Origin: Platynereis dumerilii | Taxonomy: Eukaryota; Annelida; Polychaeta; Phyllodocida; Nereididae | Direction: 5' to 3' | DNA: 64,000 nt | NCBI GenBank assembly: GCA_026936325.1 | Contig: JAPTHN010000003.1 | Coordinates: 82,139,006 to 82,203,005, forward strand | Part shown: in pieces, positions 57,997 through 64,000 of the stretch | Layout of the letters: every line of letters begins with the position of its first letter | Numbering within the stretch: the first letter of the stretch is position 1 | Notes under the pieces: model-generated | Told to the model about the DNA's origin: nothing | Databases searched by the model: none | Seen by the model: only the letters and a program-made list of their open reading frames with translations | Program-made: the position numbers and the translations under genes

Positions 57997-59653
57997 CAGA
58001 CAGATCCACACATAGGCTAAATCAATCAACCTAGCAAAAGTGCCTGGAATTCAAACCTGGGTCCCCTGAGTGCATGACCTGCAGGTTAAGATATATAGGC
58101 CAGTGCTCTCTCTTTCTCTTTCTCTTTCTCTCTCTCTCTCTCTATATATATACACATGTACATAGATCTTCACATATATATAGGCCTATATCTTGTTGAA
58201 CTGTTCCTTGGGTCATAAGCTATCTGGGCTACTGATACACTTTATAGTCTATTGAGATCCAAAATATGGCCTGTATAATAAATCTCACGCATCCTAAACT
58301 AGCAAAGTGAGCAATCCTGACAGTTCAGGAATTTTAAGAGACGATAAAAAAAAAAACGAAGAAGTATTCAACTTCAAGAAGACCTATAATGCGTTTCTTC
58401 AGATATTTAAGCCAAAATGGACATCCTCAATAATCTTAGCTCCTATCAATTGATAATTTTACTCCATTATTTACAAAGCTGATTGTTGGTGTAATTGGTT
58501 GATAACTTGATAGCCTATATGGCTCCTGTGCTTCACTGGAAGAAGAAGGATAGTTACATGGAGACATTAGATTTAGGATTGTGTTACTTTTTCAAGAAAA
58601 ATGATTCGATAGTCACTTAATCTCTCTAACTCTGAATATAACTTTCTTCTGTTTCATTCTTACACTTTACCTTGACCATTCATCATTATAGAACAATCTG
58701 AAACACAGCCAAGAGACTCATTTCTGAGAAATCTGCCTGTACTTAATATGTAAGTTGAAACACCTTTCCAATTGATTTTCTGCCATAGAGGCACTGTTTG
58801 CCTTTCCATTGATTTTCCATGTCATCATTTTCTTGAGAAAGTTCTTCCTTTACCCTTATCACACGTATATGTCTTATTTCTGTCAAGTGGTGACAAGACG
58901 TACCAGAATTGCAGAACTTTTTTTTTCAGCATTTGAAGGAGTGCCATACCCATTCACAGTTGTGAAATCACAATTTTCTATAAAAATTACTTGTCCCATT
59001 TGCAGTGCATTTAAATCAAGAGAAATCCCAAGCAAAATCGTTGATTTTAGTGCATTAAAACAATGATTGGTTGGATTTTAATCAAACCATGATTCAAATC
59101 ACTTGATTTGAATTTTCAATCACCAACCCTGCATCACATAGACATATTTGGGGCTATCTGCAGGGCTTTCTGTCTATCTACCTTTCTACCAATCAATGGA
59201 TTATAGATATATGTCTATCTGTCTGGCTCCTCCCAGCTGTCAAAGGAATAAATCTGTGAAAACTACAAACTGAGGTAACTGACAAAATCAATCAGTTGCC
59301 TCCCTCTAGACTTGTCTAGCTATTCTAATGATAGACCAATAATTTATCAAAAAGTCAGGAAAAAAATATTTTTAAAAAATACAAAAAATTATCAATCATT
59401 AAAATGCACTTACCATGTATATGTGAAGGTTTCCCAGGTTTTCCTTTTTAACGTATGCAGGGAAATTGCCTACAACAGGCCATCCACGTGGGCCAGGCAG
59501 ATCATCCAGGGTTCGAACCTGGGACTCCTGATCAACTTCAACCTCAGTGGCAGTTGTAACAACATGTCTAGTTCTGGCAGTTGAGGTTTTCAAGGCTGAT
59601 GATGTTGAATTTTGGAGTTTTAGAACTCTTGCAAAGTGTTTTGAGAGACTCAT
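27791..59653 (-). CDS. Mitochondrial-clan cytochrome P450 (CYP27/CYP24-like), 10 exons, 519 aa
   Basis: Minus-strand exons: 59653-59414, 34588-34398, 34156-33957, 33165-32965, 32427-32255, 30261-30098, 29015-28937, 28501-28345, 28181-28138, 27901-27791. Every boundary is GT-AG and every phase matches (0,2,1,1,0,2,0,1,0), ending at TAA. Residues 1-45 are basic and hydroxylated without acid runs until about 39, a mitochondrial presequence (MSLSKHFARVLKLQ, TARTRH). Then come LPGPRGWPVVGNFP (52-65), C-helix DGEDWLRMRK, I-helix LGGLDTTSNT (331-340), ExxR in KETMRLFP (R390), FLPERW (439-444) and the haem loop PFGFGMRGCIGRR with Cys467. GRRIAELELMLATAR after the cysteine is characteristic of mitochondrial P450s, which take electrons from adrenodoxin. 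All catalytic motifs are intact and length is normal, so it should be an active sterol or steroid-type hydroxylase; the substrate cannot be read. Intron 1 spans about 24.8 kb of repeats. Confidence 0.93.
30413..30652 (-). repeat. Tandem duplication, two units of about 120 bp, in P450 intron 5
   Basis: ACCAACAAGTGACTGCGACA and GCGCAGAATGTTCTAAAAAT each occur twice in the same order. The units abut near 30535. Confidence 0.75.
31469..31657. mobile_element. 189-bp palindromic MITE, copy 2
   Basis: It has the same ends (CACTCT, AGAGTG) and exactly the same length as copy 1, with near-perfect self-complementarity. CA flanks both sides. It lies in intron 5 of the mitochondrial P450. Confidence 0.88.
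33263..33413. mobile_element. Palindromic MITE, copy 3 (151 bp, internally deleted)
   Basis: The left arm is shortened (TTTTTTGAAGCGGTTTT), the right arm is complete. The flanks TA and CA do not match. It lies in intron 3 of the mitochondrial P450. Confidence 0.8.
33598..33850. repeat. Repeat rich in CAACGTTGTGACAACG-like motifs
   Basis: Variants of CAACGTTGTGACAACGT recur in both orientations (for example TTATTGTCACAACATCGTG and GTCGTGGCAACAT). It may be a decayed foldback element. Its limits are uncertain. Confidence 0.4.
34733..34775. mobile_element. CAG-CTGTCACTTTGATA family MITE, terminal fragment
   Basis: GTCCTCATTTTTTCTATATC followed by AAAGTGACAGACTGTAA is one terminus of the family seen whole at 36918 and 45222. 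Confidence 0.6.
36643..36848. mobile_element. CAG-CTGTCACTTTGATA family MITE, short copy (206 bp)
   Basis: The ends CAGCGAAACACTTTGATATA and its inverse extend as inverted repeats over about 60 bp through GTGGCACTGTGAAAATGGCA. TA flanks both sides. The middle is shortened relative to 36918-37263. Confidence 0.8.
36918..37263. mobile_element. CAG-CTGTCACTTTGATA family MITE, full copy
   Basis: It starts TACAGCCTGTCACTTTGATA and ends with an inverse copy, GTGAATGGCTGTA, with TA at both ends. Inside is AAAGGATTATGCAT, shared with 18420, 45415 and 48090. It lies 70 bp from the short copy. Confidence 0.8.
37395..37610 (+). mobile_element. SINE-like repeat S3, copy 1
   Basis: GACCTTCATGAGCAAAATC, GTGCTGGGCAATTAAGGATC and CTCATCAATCAACCTTTGTG occur in this order, as at 57370-57605. 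No tRNA head is clear in this copy. Confidence 0.5.
38340..39075 (+). repeat. 82-bp tandem array
   Basis: About nine units include GAATCAACAGTACGACTTAA, GATCAAGGGCTAGAATCATG and CAGATGGACTCACACCCAAG. Starts of CAACAGT fall at 38759, 38841, 38923 and 39005, exactly 82 apart. Units on the left side are more diverged. Confidence 0.9.
39143..39236. mobile_element. Palindromic MITE, copy 4 (94 bp, centre deleted)
   Basis: It keeps both ends (CACTCTAAAAATATTCAGAC and its counterpart) but has lost the central hairpin. TC flanks both sides. Confidence 0.82.
40205..40261 (+). repeat. tRNA-like sequence (SINE head or tRNA pseudogene)
   Basis: Good A-box (TGGCCTAGCGG) and B-box (GGTTCGACTCC) sequences are present, and TGCCATG pairs with CATGGCA as an acceptor stem. 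The anticodon arm is shortened (CTCGAGACGAG), so it is unlikely to be a working tRNA. Confidence 0.6.
40672..40860 (+). mobile_element. SINE S1 (ATCC-tailed, tRNA-derived), copy 1
   Basis: The B-box-like GAGTTCGAATCCAGCTC is followed by the family body (CAACCATCCTTTGCCTCATT, CCTACCAAGTGCATAAATAC) and the tail CCCATCCAT. The head is altered. Confidence 0.75.
41076..41758. mobile_element. hAT-like non-autonomous element, 683 bp, perfect 8-bp target duplication
   Basis: The ends are CAGGGCTGGATTA and TAATCCGGCCCTG. GAGAAAGG flanks it exactly at 41068-41075 and 41759-41766. Inside are GC-rich tandem blocks (CCCTCAGGGTGCCCC-like) alternating with AAAATGACTGAAATAAAACA-like spacers. A related sequence without the insert lies inverted at 42645-42800. 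No transposase frame is visible. Confidence 0.88.
42382..42516. mobile_element. Palindromic MITE, copy 5 (right end lost)
   Basis: It starts after TA with CACTCTAAAAAATTTCAGAC and follows the family to CCAATTTTGTCCAGACACT. The last bases of the right arm are missing and sequence then changes to a GC-rich stretch. Confidence 0.78.
42645..42800 (-). repeat. Inverted paralogue of the sequence around the hAT-like insertion
   Basis: Read on the minus strand it matches 41000-41067 joined to 41767-41830: GTTCAGTGCAGCTGG, GCTGTTG and the GGTTCCAT block all occur in order, without the 683-bp insert. Confidence 0.65.
42847..43346. repeat. 500-bp inverted duplication containing SINE S1
   Basis: The left arm starts CACACTATTCTTGTTCATCA and the right arm ends with its inverse. 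The arms are nearly identical through about 100 bp of non-SINE flank and the ATCC tail. The left arm holds a whole minus-strand S1 (about 42947-43150). The right arm holds S1 with about 125 bp missing from its body. The centre is near 43146. Confidence 0.85.
43350..44900. other. Intronic stretch, nothing recognised
   Basis: This part of P450 intron 1 has no supported gene, array or element. Short open frames have no recognisable motifs. Confidence 0.4.
45005..45200 (-). mobile_element. SINE S2, minus-strand copy
   Basis: Its inverse contains GGGGCAACTGAAAGACCC, GAATAGGGTGTGTACC and TGAACTCAATTTAGTC, as at 54767-55060. The tRNA-like head is mostly gone. Confidence 0.7.
45222..45588. mobile_element. 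CAG-CTGTCACTTTGATA family MITE, inverted full copy
   Basis: The TA-flanked ends are CAGGCTGTCACTTAGATACA and TATCAAAGTGACAGACTG. The internal blocks are in reverse order relative to 36918-37263. Confidence 0.8.
45697..45895 (+). mobile_element. SINE S1, full copy
   Basis: The head GGTTGGTCTAGTGCTAGCAT (A-box) and GGGTTCGAATCCAGCTC (B-box) are followed by the family body and an ATCATCCATCAATCC tail. This is the best-preserved plus-strand copy. Confidence 0.82.
46600..47480 (+). repeat. 93-bp tandem array
   Basis: About ten units carry TTAACTTCATAATAAAGATG, TTTCTTAACTGTCTTGGTT, AAAGGCCTTTCTCT and GTGATTGCCTTCAATTCAAA. Starts of AAAGG fall at 46991, 47084 and 47177. Diverged half-units extend the array to about 46540 and 47720. 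Confidence 0.88.
47930..48289. mobile_element. CAG-CTGTCACTTTGATA family MITE, nearly full copy
   Basis: The left end TACAGTCGGTCACTTTGATA is complete. The right end reads ATATCAAAGTGACAGATAA and lacks the last few family bases. Internal blocks match 36918-37263 in order. Confidence 0.78.
48300..49690. other. Intronic stretch, nothing recognised
   Basis: No supported gene or array. A short piece near 48570-48610 (AGAGAAAATGTGCCTAGA) belongs to the foldback family at 15594 and 62695. Confidence 0.4.
49696..49884. mobile_element. 189-bp palindromic MITE, copy 6
   Basis: It has the same ends and exactly the same length as copies 1 and 2, with TA on both sides. The arms are complementary almost throughout. 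Confidence 0.88.
50661..50805. mobile_element. Small hAT-like MITE, 145 bp
   Basis: The ends are CAGTGGCAGATGCGACGG and CTGGACCCGCCACTG. A target duplication is not clear (GATCAC and GATCGC on the two sides). A C-run lies inside. Confidence 0.55.
50810..52980. other. Intronic stretch, nothing recognised
   Basis: No supported gene, array or element was found. The short open frames look random. Confidence 0.4.
53060..53198 (+). promoter_or_regulatory. Possible first exon of an unknown plus-strand transcript
   Basis: This stretch is richer in CpG than its surroundings (GTGCGCGTCGAC) and ends in GACAGCAG|GTAAAAG, a possible donor. An ATG near 53159 would open MHWTGRGNTPRQQ up to that donor. No partner exon was found. 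It is on the opposite strand inside P450 intron 1. Confidence 0.2.
53601..53663. repeat. Perfect palindrome with 31-bp arms
   Basis: TAAAGGACAATGTACCTCAG and the rest of the left arm are matched exactly by the right arm, with a single base between them. A TATC microsatellite follows. Confidence 0.9.
53666..53890 (+). mobile_element. TATC microsatellite followed by 5'-truncated SINE S1
   Basis: TATC and TGTC repeats at 53666-53730 run into GGTTTGAATCCAGCTC (B-box) and the S1 body with CATACATCCAACCAAC at the tail. Confidence 0.7.
54112..55330 (+). repeat. Local triplication of a mixed repeat unit
   Basis: A block of about 70 bp starting CTGCAAAACAGTGCTGCAAA recurs at about 54112, 54609 and 55178. 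Each is followed by a GATAAGCAACC-like motif (54448, 54697, 55269). The second and third are preceded by inverse S1 fragments (54525-54605 and 55073-55170). Confidence 0.65.
54767..55060 (+). mobile_element. SINE S2 with a cloverleaf-capable tRNA head
   Basis: GAGTTCC and GGGAACTC can form an acceptor stem. The A-box TGGCCTAACTGG and the B-box GGTTCAAATCTC are present. The body holds GGGGCAACTGAAAGACCC and the tail is (ACAA)n. This is the most complete S2 copy. Confidence 0.82.
55405..55640 (+). mobile_element. SINE S2, second plus-strand copy
   Basis: GGGTTCAAATCCCATCC, GGGGCAACTGAAAGACCC and CTTCTCATCTCATCAT match the copy at 54767 in order. The 5' part of the head is altered. Confidence 0.75.
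56347..56455 (-). mobile_element. SINE S1 fragment
   Basis: GGGGCTTTACGTCCTGTATT and TTGAAACAGCCGTCCAA are inverse S1 body sequence. The head is missing, and a short tandem of AGTTTAACACTTAAA follows at 56466-56513. Confidence 0.7.
56700..57330 (+). repeat. Long dispersed repeat R, copy 1
   Basis: It matches the inverse of 60850-61510 throughout, including GCCAAAATGAAGGAGATTTT, AGGATGCAGTGGCCATTGAA and AGACATGCCATTG. The open frames differ between the copies, so it does not look like a coding repeat. Confidence 0.75.
57370..57605 (+). mobile_element. SINE-like repeat S3, copy 2
   Basis: It shares GTGCTGGGCAAGTAAAAGAT, ATGTGTAACATGTTGA and TCATCTCATCAATCAACCCT with 37395-37610. It abuts repeat R. 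Confidence 0.5.
57745..57880 (-). mobile_element. SINE S1, minus-strand copy
   Basis: GATGGATGACTTTGCGTCCT, CGCTAATTAGGATAGGAGGA and GCTGGATTCGAATC follow the inverse S1 order from tail to B-box. Confidence 0.72.
57903..57999 (+). repeat. GATA microsatellite
   Basis: About 23 pure GATA units are present, followed by GACA and decayed units. Confidence 0.95.
58200..59400. other. Intronic stretch, nothing recognised
   Basis: This sequence lies next to the exon 1 donor of the mitochondrial P450. No gene, array or element was recognised. Confidence 0.4.
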
Positions 59654-59730
59654 GACTGTGTAGTGTTATATTCAAAGTTCGTCTGCTCAACTGAATGAAG
59701 TTTGTGATTCAAGGAGGAGGCCCAAAAACC

Positions 59731-59766
59731 TGCACATGCGCAACACCCACCAGCCTGACAGCCAAT
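59731..59766 (-). promoter_or_regulatory. Putative promoter of the mitochondrial P450: NRF1-like site and CCAAT box
   Basis: About 80-110 bases upstream of the ATG at 59653, the minus strand reads TTGCGCATGTGCAG, close to the NRF1 consensus. An inverted CCAAT box (ATTGG) follows about 25 bases further up. NRF1 is known to drive many nuclear genes for mitochondrial proteins, which suits the product. No TATA box is evident. This is inference from motifs alone. Confidence 0.4.
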
Positions 59767-60270
59767 AGCAGGGCATATTTCTCATTGTCAGTGTAGCATG
59801 TCAACAAAGTAGTGACAAGTAATTCATCAATGATTCGTATAACCACTTCTCTTTCACTACAATGTCTTGATATTTGTATTCATGTATATCTTGGATCTCC
59901 AACTATTGTTGCATTTAGCTAAACATATATAGATCTACAAGTTGCAACCCAAGTTCAGAAAAGTCAAAGGGGAGAGGCAAAAACCACACTACTTTGGCAT
60001 GGATATAGCTTTGCACCGAAGTCCAATTAGAACAAAATTGTATGTTTTATTTGTATGATTTTCTTATTATTTTTACATAGGCTGCAAATCGTTTTGAATG
60101 TTTCGTTTTTTCTGCTTATGAAATGCCGAATCTTTATGCACCCCTAGGAATTAAATGTACCACTCCTTTAGAAAACAATTCTTGATGCCTTCTGATTTCT
60201 GATGACTCTGCATGTCTTTGTAATCAAGTAGAGTCTGTGATTAATTCAAACCCTGACCAGGACCATTTTA

Positions 60271-60271
60271 T

Positions 60272-60363
<92 letters not shown>

Positions 60364-60364
60364 C

Positions 60365-60399
<35 letters not shown>

Positions 60400-60455
60400 A
60401 CTATAGATAAATAGCTAGATAGATAGAAATATAGATAAATAGATAGATAGATATA
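60271..60455 (+). repeat. GATA microsatellite
   Basis: A long GATA run is interrupted by single GACA and GAAC variants near 60363 and 60400. It lies upstream of the mitochondrial P450. Confidence 0.95.
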
Positions 60456-60589
60456 GTAAGCACAACCCTCTAAGCCCATGAGGGTTGGTTGATGAGATGG
60501 TTGGAGTGGTTAGAGGCTAGGTTCGCTCTGCTGAAGGTCGTCCCTGCCTCTCTTGATCCCCACGTGGGGAACCCAAAATTTTCAGTCCT

Positions 60590-60720
60590 TCATGAGCAAA
60601 ATCCCAGCTGGATGTCGTTCAGATGAGACGTTAAATTGGAGGCCGGCCCCTTGTTTCAATGTCTGTGCTGGGCAAGTAAAAGGCCCCTCACACGGGGTAA
60701 ATTTATAACATGTCTCCAAA
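60590..60720 (+). mobile_element. SINE-like repeat S3, copy 3
   Basis: It contains TTCATGAGCAAAATCCCAGC, GTGCTGGGCAAGTAAAAGGC and TTATAACATGT. An inverted copy of the S3 tail (GAGGGTTGGTTGATGAGATG) lies at 60480-60500. Confidence 0.5.
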
Positions 60721-60849
60721 CGACATCCATGCAGCTGGGATTTTGCTCTTGAAGGTCCACTGAAATTTCAAGTTTCCCCACCGCGTGTATGGTTCGAAAC
60801 CCTGCAGGTTATATGTAAGACCTTCAGTGGAGCAGGCAGGAACCGTAAC

Positions 60850-61510
60850 AAATTTTCCTGACCATTTTGTCACTTCTCAAACTTCATTGGCTGCGCATTT
60901 TATCTTTTGAAATCTAATTAACTGTGGATATCAAGGCTGATATATACATGTATGTGTTTATTTTAGTTCCTGAGCAATGGCATGTCTGGGATATAATAAT
61001 TGTCCATGATAGTTGCTTCAAAACTTTTCAATGGCCACAGCATCCTGTTTATTTCTACGATATTCCATACTATGGAATGTGTACCTCGTGAATACAACTT
61101 GTGATAGTGACTTTAGAAAACAATGTAGGCCTACTGTCCTTGACATAATCATTGCAGGATACCAGTCAATATCGACTTTTCCGAAATATCTTCTTCCCTC
61201 CAAAATCTAATTTTGATGAAAACCAAAATCTCCTTCATTTTGGCAAAATCTACATTTTCCGCAAAAAATTGTTTAACCTTCAAGATGAGTATATATATGA
61301 CTATGTTATTTATTGACTTACACAAGATTAAATATGATACTAATTTAACTTTAAAAATTTGCTGATAATCGTTATAGTATCCTACAAATATGATCATCAG
61401 GAAAGAAAATAACAGCCTGAATCAATTTGAAAATTAATTAAAAGCAAAAAGTAGATTTTTGAAAAGTGAAGTAGATTTTGATTTTAAGAAGGGGATTTGT
61501 CAAATGTACA
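60850..61510 (-). repeat. Long dispersed repeat R, copy 2
   Basis: It is the inverse of 56700-57330 at roughly 80% by eye. Both copies adjoin S3 sequence. Confidence 0.75.
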
Positions 61511-61620
61511 TTACTGAAAAGTACAGGGTGATCCAAAAAAAAAGTTGACACTTGTGTAAACTTTAGCAATGTACCCTGCAGCTGAAAAGTACACAATCAT
61601 CATGAAATTACGCACAGGGA

Positions 61621-61770
61621 TATACTTACATTTATCCCATGTCTAGGCACATTTTCTCCCTGATACTGTATTTTTTACTGGGCCAATACAGCAGGGAAAA
61701 AGTCAGTATTGGGGAGAAAAACCAGTATATGGTCAGCTGACCAGTATTTGCCAGGGAGTATACTGACTTT
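61621..61770 (+). repeat. Foldback-family flank (TTTATCCCATGTCTAGGCAC)
   Basis: It begins with TTTATCCCATGTCTAGGCAC, then CTCCCTGATACTG and a partly self-complementary stretch. It matches the inverse of the end of the element at 15594-16172. Confidence 0.55.
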
Positions 61771-61774
61771 AGAT

Positions 61775-62400
61775 TCATTAACCAATCACAGTGCAGCAAT
61801 GTGACACACCCACTTTCAGCTCAGCCAGACAAGCCAGAGTTCATGCATGACTGCACAGAAGAAAAAAAATCAATAATCCACCACTCCACCACTCCACCAC
61901 TGTGCACAGACTGCCACAGAGTTTTCCTGTGTGTTCATTGTTGGGATTAGACTTCTTGGAGCATGGTAACATTGTGTAATTTAATTAAAGCAACTGGAGT
62001 CACCAATTTTAATAAAAAATGTATAGATAAAGTTAATTTAAAAATGAAACAAGGGCTCTCTTGTAGTATTATTTTTAGAAGTTATAAAATCAATTTCAAA
62101 CTCACTTAATTCTGAAAACATGCAGTTCTATTGTTTGGAAGTGTATAATATACTTTAATTTATCAATTCCTGATATTTTATTGAAAGCTGAATTTACATA
62201 GAATCAGTAATAAATATTAGACTGATTTTTAAATTACAATTTTAATGTCATGGTAAAAATAGTGGGTAGTTCAGCAGCACTTTACTTTTCATAATATTTA
62301 TACTCAATCATAAGGCTATAAAAAGCTATACAAATGCAATCAGCAATCTACTTCTCAACCTGTTAAACAACCAATCCTAATTTTTTATATTAATGCTGAC
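61775..62400. other. Intergenic stretch, nothing recognised
   Basis: AT-rich sequence with no supported gene or element. Confidence 0.4.
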
Positions 62401-62416
62401 AGAATAGCCAGACAGC

Positions 62417-62443
62417 TAGACAGCTAGACAGATAGACAGATAG

Positions 62444-62474
<31 letters not shown>

Positions 62475-62510
62475 GACAGATAGATAGATAGATAGATAGA
62501 CAGATAGATT
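62417..62510 (+). repeat. GATA/GACA microsatellite
   Basis: Imperfect GATA units are mixed with GACA and AAAT units. Confidence 0.9.
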
Positions 62511-62694
62511 AATTGATGATTGGTTGATTTATCAATGTATATTATACACATTATATATATAACAACTCCATAGCATAATGCTATTTAGTTGTTAGCCTAT
62601 ATAATGTGTATAAGTCACAGGCTGGTTCAAGGCATTTTGAAAGACAGATGGATGACTGATTATCTCGCAGTGGTACTAATTTCAATTAAATAAA

Positions 62695-62868
62695 AAAATG
62701 TGCCTAGACATGGGATAAAAAGGTCATACCATGGGTAGGTGCAGTACATCCCAGTATACTCCCCTCGACCCCAGTATATTCCCTCGACCCTTCGGGTCTC
62801 GGGAATATACTGGAGTCTCGGGGAGTATACTAGGGATGTACTGCACCTACCCATGATATAACCTCATA
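62695..62868 (-). mobile_element. Foldback repeat (GGTTATATCATGGGTGG family), copy 2
   Basis: A long hairpin pairs CCATGGGTAGGTGCAGTACA with its inverse, CTGCACCTACCCATGATATA, around CGACCCTTCGGGTC. It starts with GTGCCTAGACATGGGATAAA, as in copy 1. Confidence 0.75.
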
Positions 62869-63045
62869 GTACATTTTGATCTCGTCATTTGAGAATCCGT
62901 GCTCCCACAAGCAGTTTAGTTTGGGATGTTTATCAAATGTTGACCCAATGGCAAAACACCACCAGCTTCACTTACTTTCAAGAATTACAGGAGCCAATTG
63001 CAAGGAATAAGACAGAGATCTGAAAAGTTCCTTGAAATTTTATAT

Positions 63046-63087
63046 TCGCGTAGCGAAACGGCCGAAGGCCGTTTCGCGAAGCGAAAC
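63046..63087. repeat. GC-rich hairpin
   Basis: CGAAACGGCC, a GAA loop and GGCCGTTTCG form a perfect stem in an AT-rich background, with further TTCGCG pairing outside it. Confidence 0.8.
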
Positions 63088-63099
63088 TTAGCACAAGAA

Positions 63100-64000
63100 A
63101 GGTTTAAAAAATCTGGGCAGTGATGGTCTCAACATCAATGGTCGACAGCAGGAAATTAGGTCAAGTGGGACTAGCTTCTTATCAATGATTTATTTTCGAA
63201 TTTAACAAAACATGACATATTCATATTCAAAAGTGTCTTAAAAATCTGATTTTCTCCATTAATATTCCCTGTTTCTATTATTTTTATGTAATAGTTCATT
63301 ATAAGCCTTGACAAGCTAAATTAAATTATTTTAAAACATGTGATTCATTTCATTTCAAAACAGACAACAAGAAAACACAACAAAATTAAGGTTACATAAT
63401 CTTTGTCAATTGATGATTATGTGACAGTGAGCAATTGATCTACATGCAGATCATGTTATTGTTTTTGTTATCACTATTATGTAATATCAACAATCTAGCA
63501 TAGACTTTAATTTGGCAGCTTTCAGTGTAGTCTTCCTTTTTACTATTTAGCTGATTATCTATCAATTCTATTCATTCTTAATCCTATTTATTTGCTATCC
63601 TATCTTTCTATCTATCTATCTATCTATCTATCGATCTATCTATATATTCTATTTTTGATCTATTTTATTTTTCTTATAGTTTCTAGTCTAAATTTCTCTC
63701 TATTTTTCCATATATCCGTCTTTCAATTTCTTTGAAACAGTAACATAACTGCCTTTCATACATTGAATATGAAATAAATTTAATGAGAGTTATGGTAAAA
63801 CCATAAGTGCTAAAAAAACTTTTTAAGAGCTGCGCGAATTTCATGGCTGTGCCATTTACATATTAATCATTTAGTGTTTAAGACCGATCGACTACTGTAG
63901 TTGTCCACTGCTTGAAATGCCTTCATGAGAAATTGAGATGATACCCCTAGGATGATACCCCATCAAAAGTGATTTGAGTGGATATGATCATTTTGATGCA
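63100..64000. other. Intergenic stretch with a TATC run
   Basis: A TATC microsatellite lies at about 63603-63650. Nothing else was recognised up to the window end. Confidence 0.5.

Larger units (their letters stand above)
34589..59413 (-). other. Intron 1 of the mitochondrial P450 (about 24.8 kb)
   Basis: The donor ATG|GTAAGT at 59413 and the acceptor TTTTTTCAG before 34588 delimit this intron. Both flanking exons are phase 0. It contains no coding region I can support. It is filled with MITEs, SINEs, the 82-bp and 93-bp arrays, microsatellites and inverted duplications, which are listed separately. Confidence 0.85.

Noticed and set aside
60246-60479. 77-aa frame of repeated isoleucine, tyrosine, leucine and serine
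   Set aside because: It is the translation of the GATA microsatellite.
1-64000. Virus-derived elements, LTR elements or an intact transposase
   Set aside because: I found no paired long direct repeats with internal coding domains, and no reverse transcriptase, integrase, capsid, envelope or transposase motif in the longer frames.

Overview
The window looks like nuclear DNA of an animal, most likely a marine invertebrate. The genes are split by GT-AG introns with animal-type codon use. The sequence is AT-rich, full of short non-autonomous DNA transposons, tRNA-derived SINEs, minisatellites and GATA runs, and poor in genes. The 8-mer TAGGCCTA is enriched, and the gene families (mitochondrial-clan and CYP3-clan P450s, a Star/FkbM-type membrane protein, a DUF7042-7045-like secreted protein) would suit an invertebrate such as an echinoderm. 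The species assignment is inference only.

Four genes can be supported. (1) 6273-9605 (+): three coding exons joined in phase give a 324-aa type II membrane protein with an FkbM/Methyltransf_21-like domain. (2) 13700-16314 (-): the first four exons (107 codons) of a CYP3A-like microsomal P450. Its remaining exons were not found before the window start, so it is either a 5' remnant or its intron 4 spans the FkbM gene. (3) 20870-22885 (-): one large coding exon for a 671-aa secreted, probably tail-anchored, cysteine-rich protein with an ShKT-like six-cysteine module in the middle; a candidate non-coding first exon lies near 25.1 kb. (4) 27791-59653 (-): a complete ten-exon mitochondrial-clan P450 of 519 aa, rebuilt exon by exon with every splice phase matching. 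Its first intron (34589-59413, about 24.8 kb) holds most of the repeats in the right half of the window.

The rest is dominated by repeats. There are at least ten families of short inverted-repeat elements. The clearest is a 189-bp near-perfect palindrome present in six copies, three of exactly the same length, flanked by 2-bp duplications that are not always TA. Others include a 683-bp hAT-like element with a perfect 8-bp target duplication, a 917-bp element with about 205-bp terminal inverted repeats and TA duplications, and a TA-flanked family with five main copies. Tandem arrays comprise an 18-bp minisatellite of about 1.9 kb with a roughly 340-bp higher-order period, an 82-bp array, a 93-bp array, two 12-bp arrays and several GATA/TATC microsatellites. 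At least three SINE-like families are scattered through 37-61 kb, with local inverted duplication and triplication.

The genes show no operon-like organisation. Two P450s of different clans lie on the same strand with the secreted-protein gene between them, and the FkbM gene is on the other strand. Several repeats touch gene parts: a foldback element ends about 25 bp before the FkbM exon 3 acceptor, and a 373-bp element starts about 20 bp past the stop codon of the secreted-protein gene. No virus-derived element, LTR element, CRISPR array or intact transposase was recognised.
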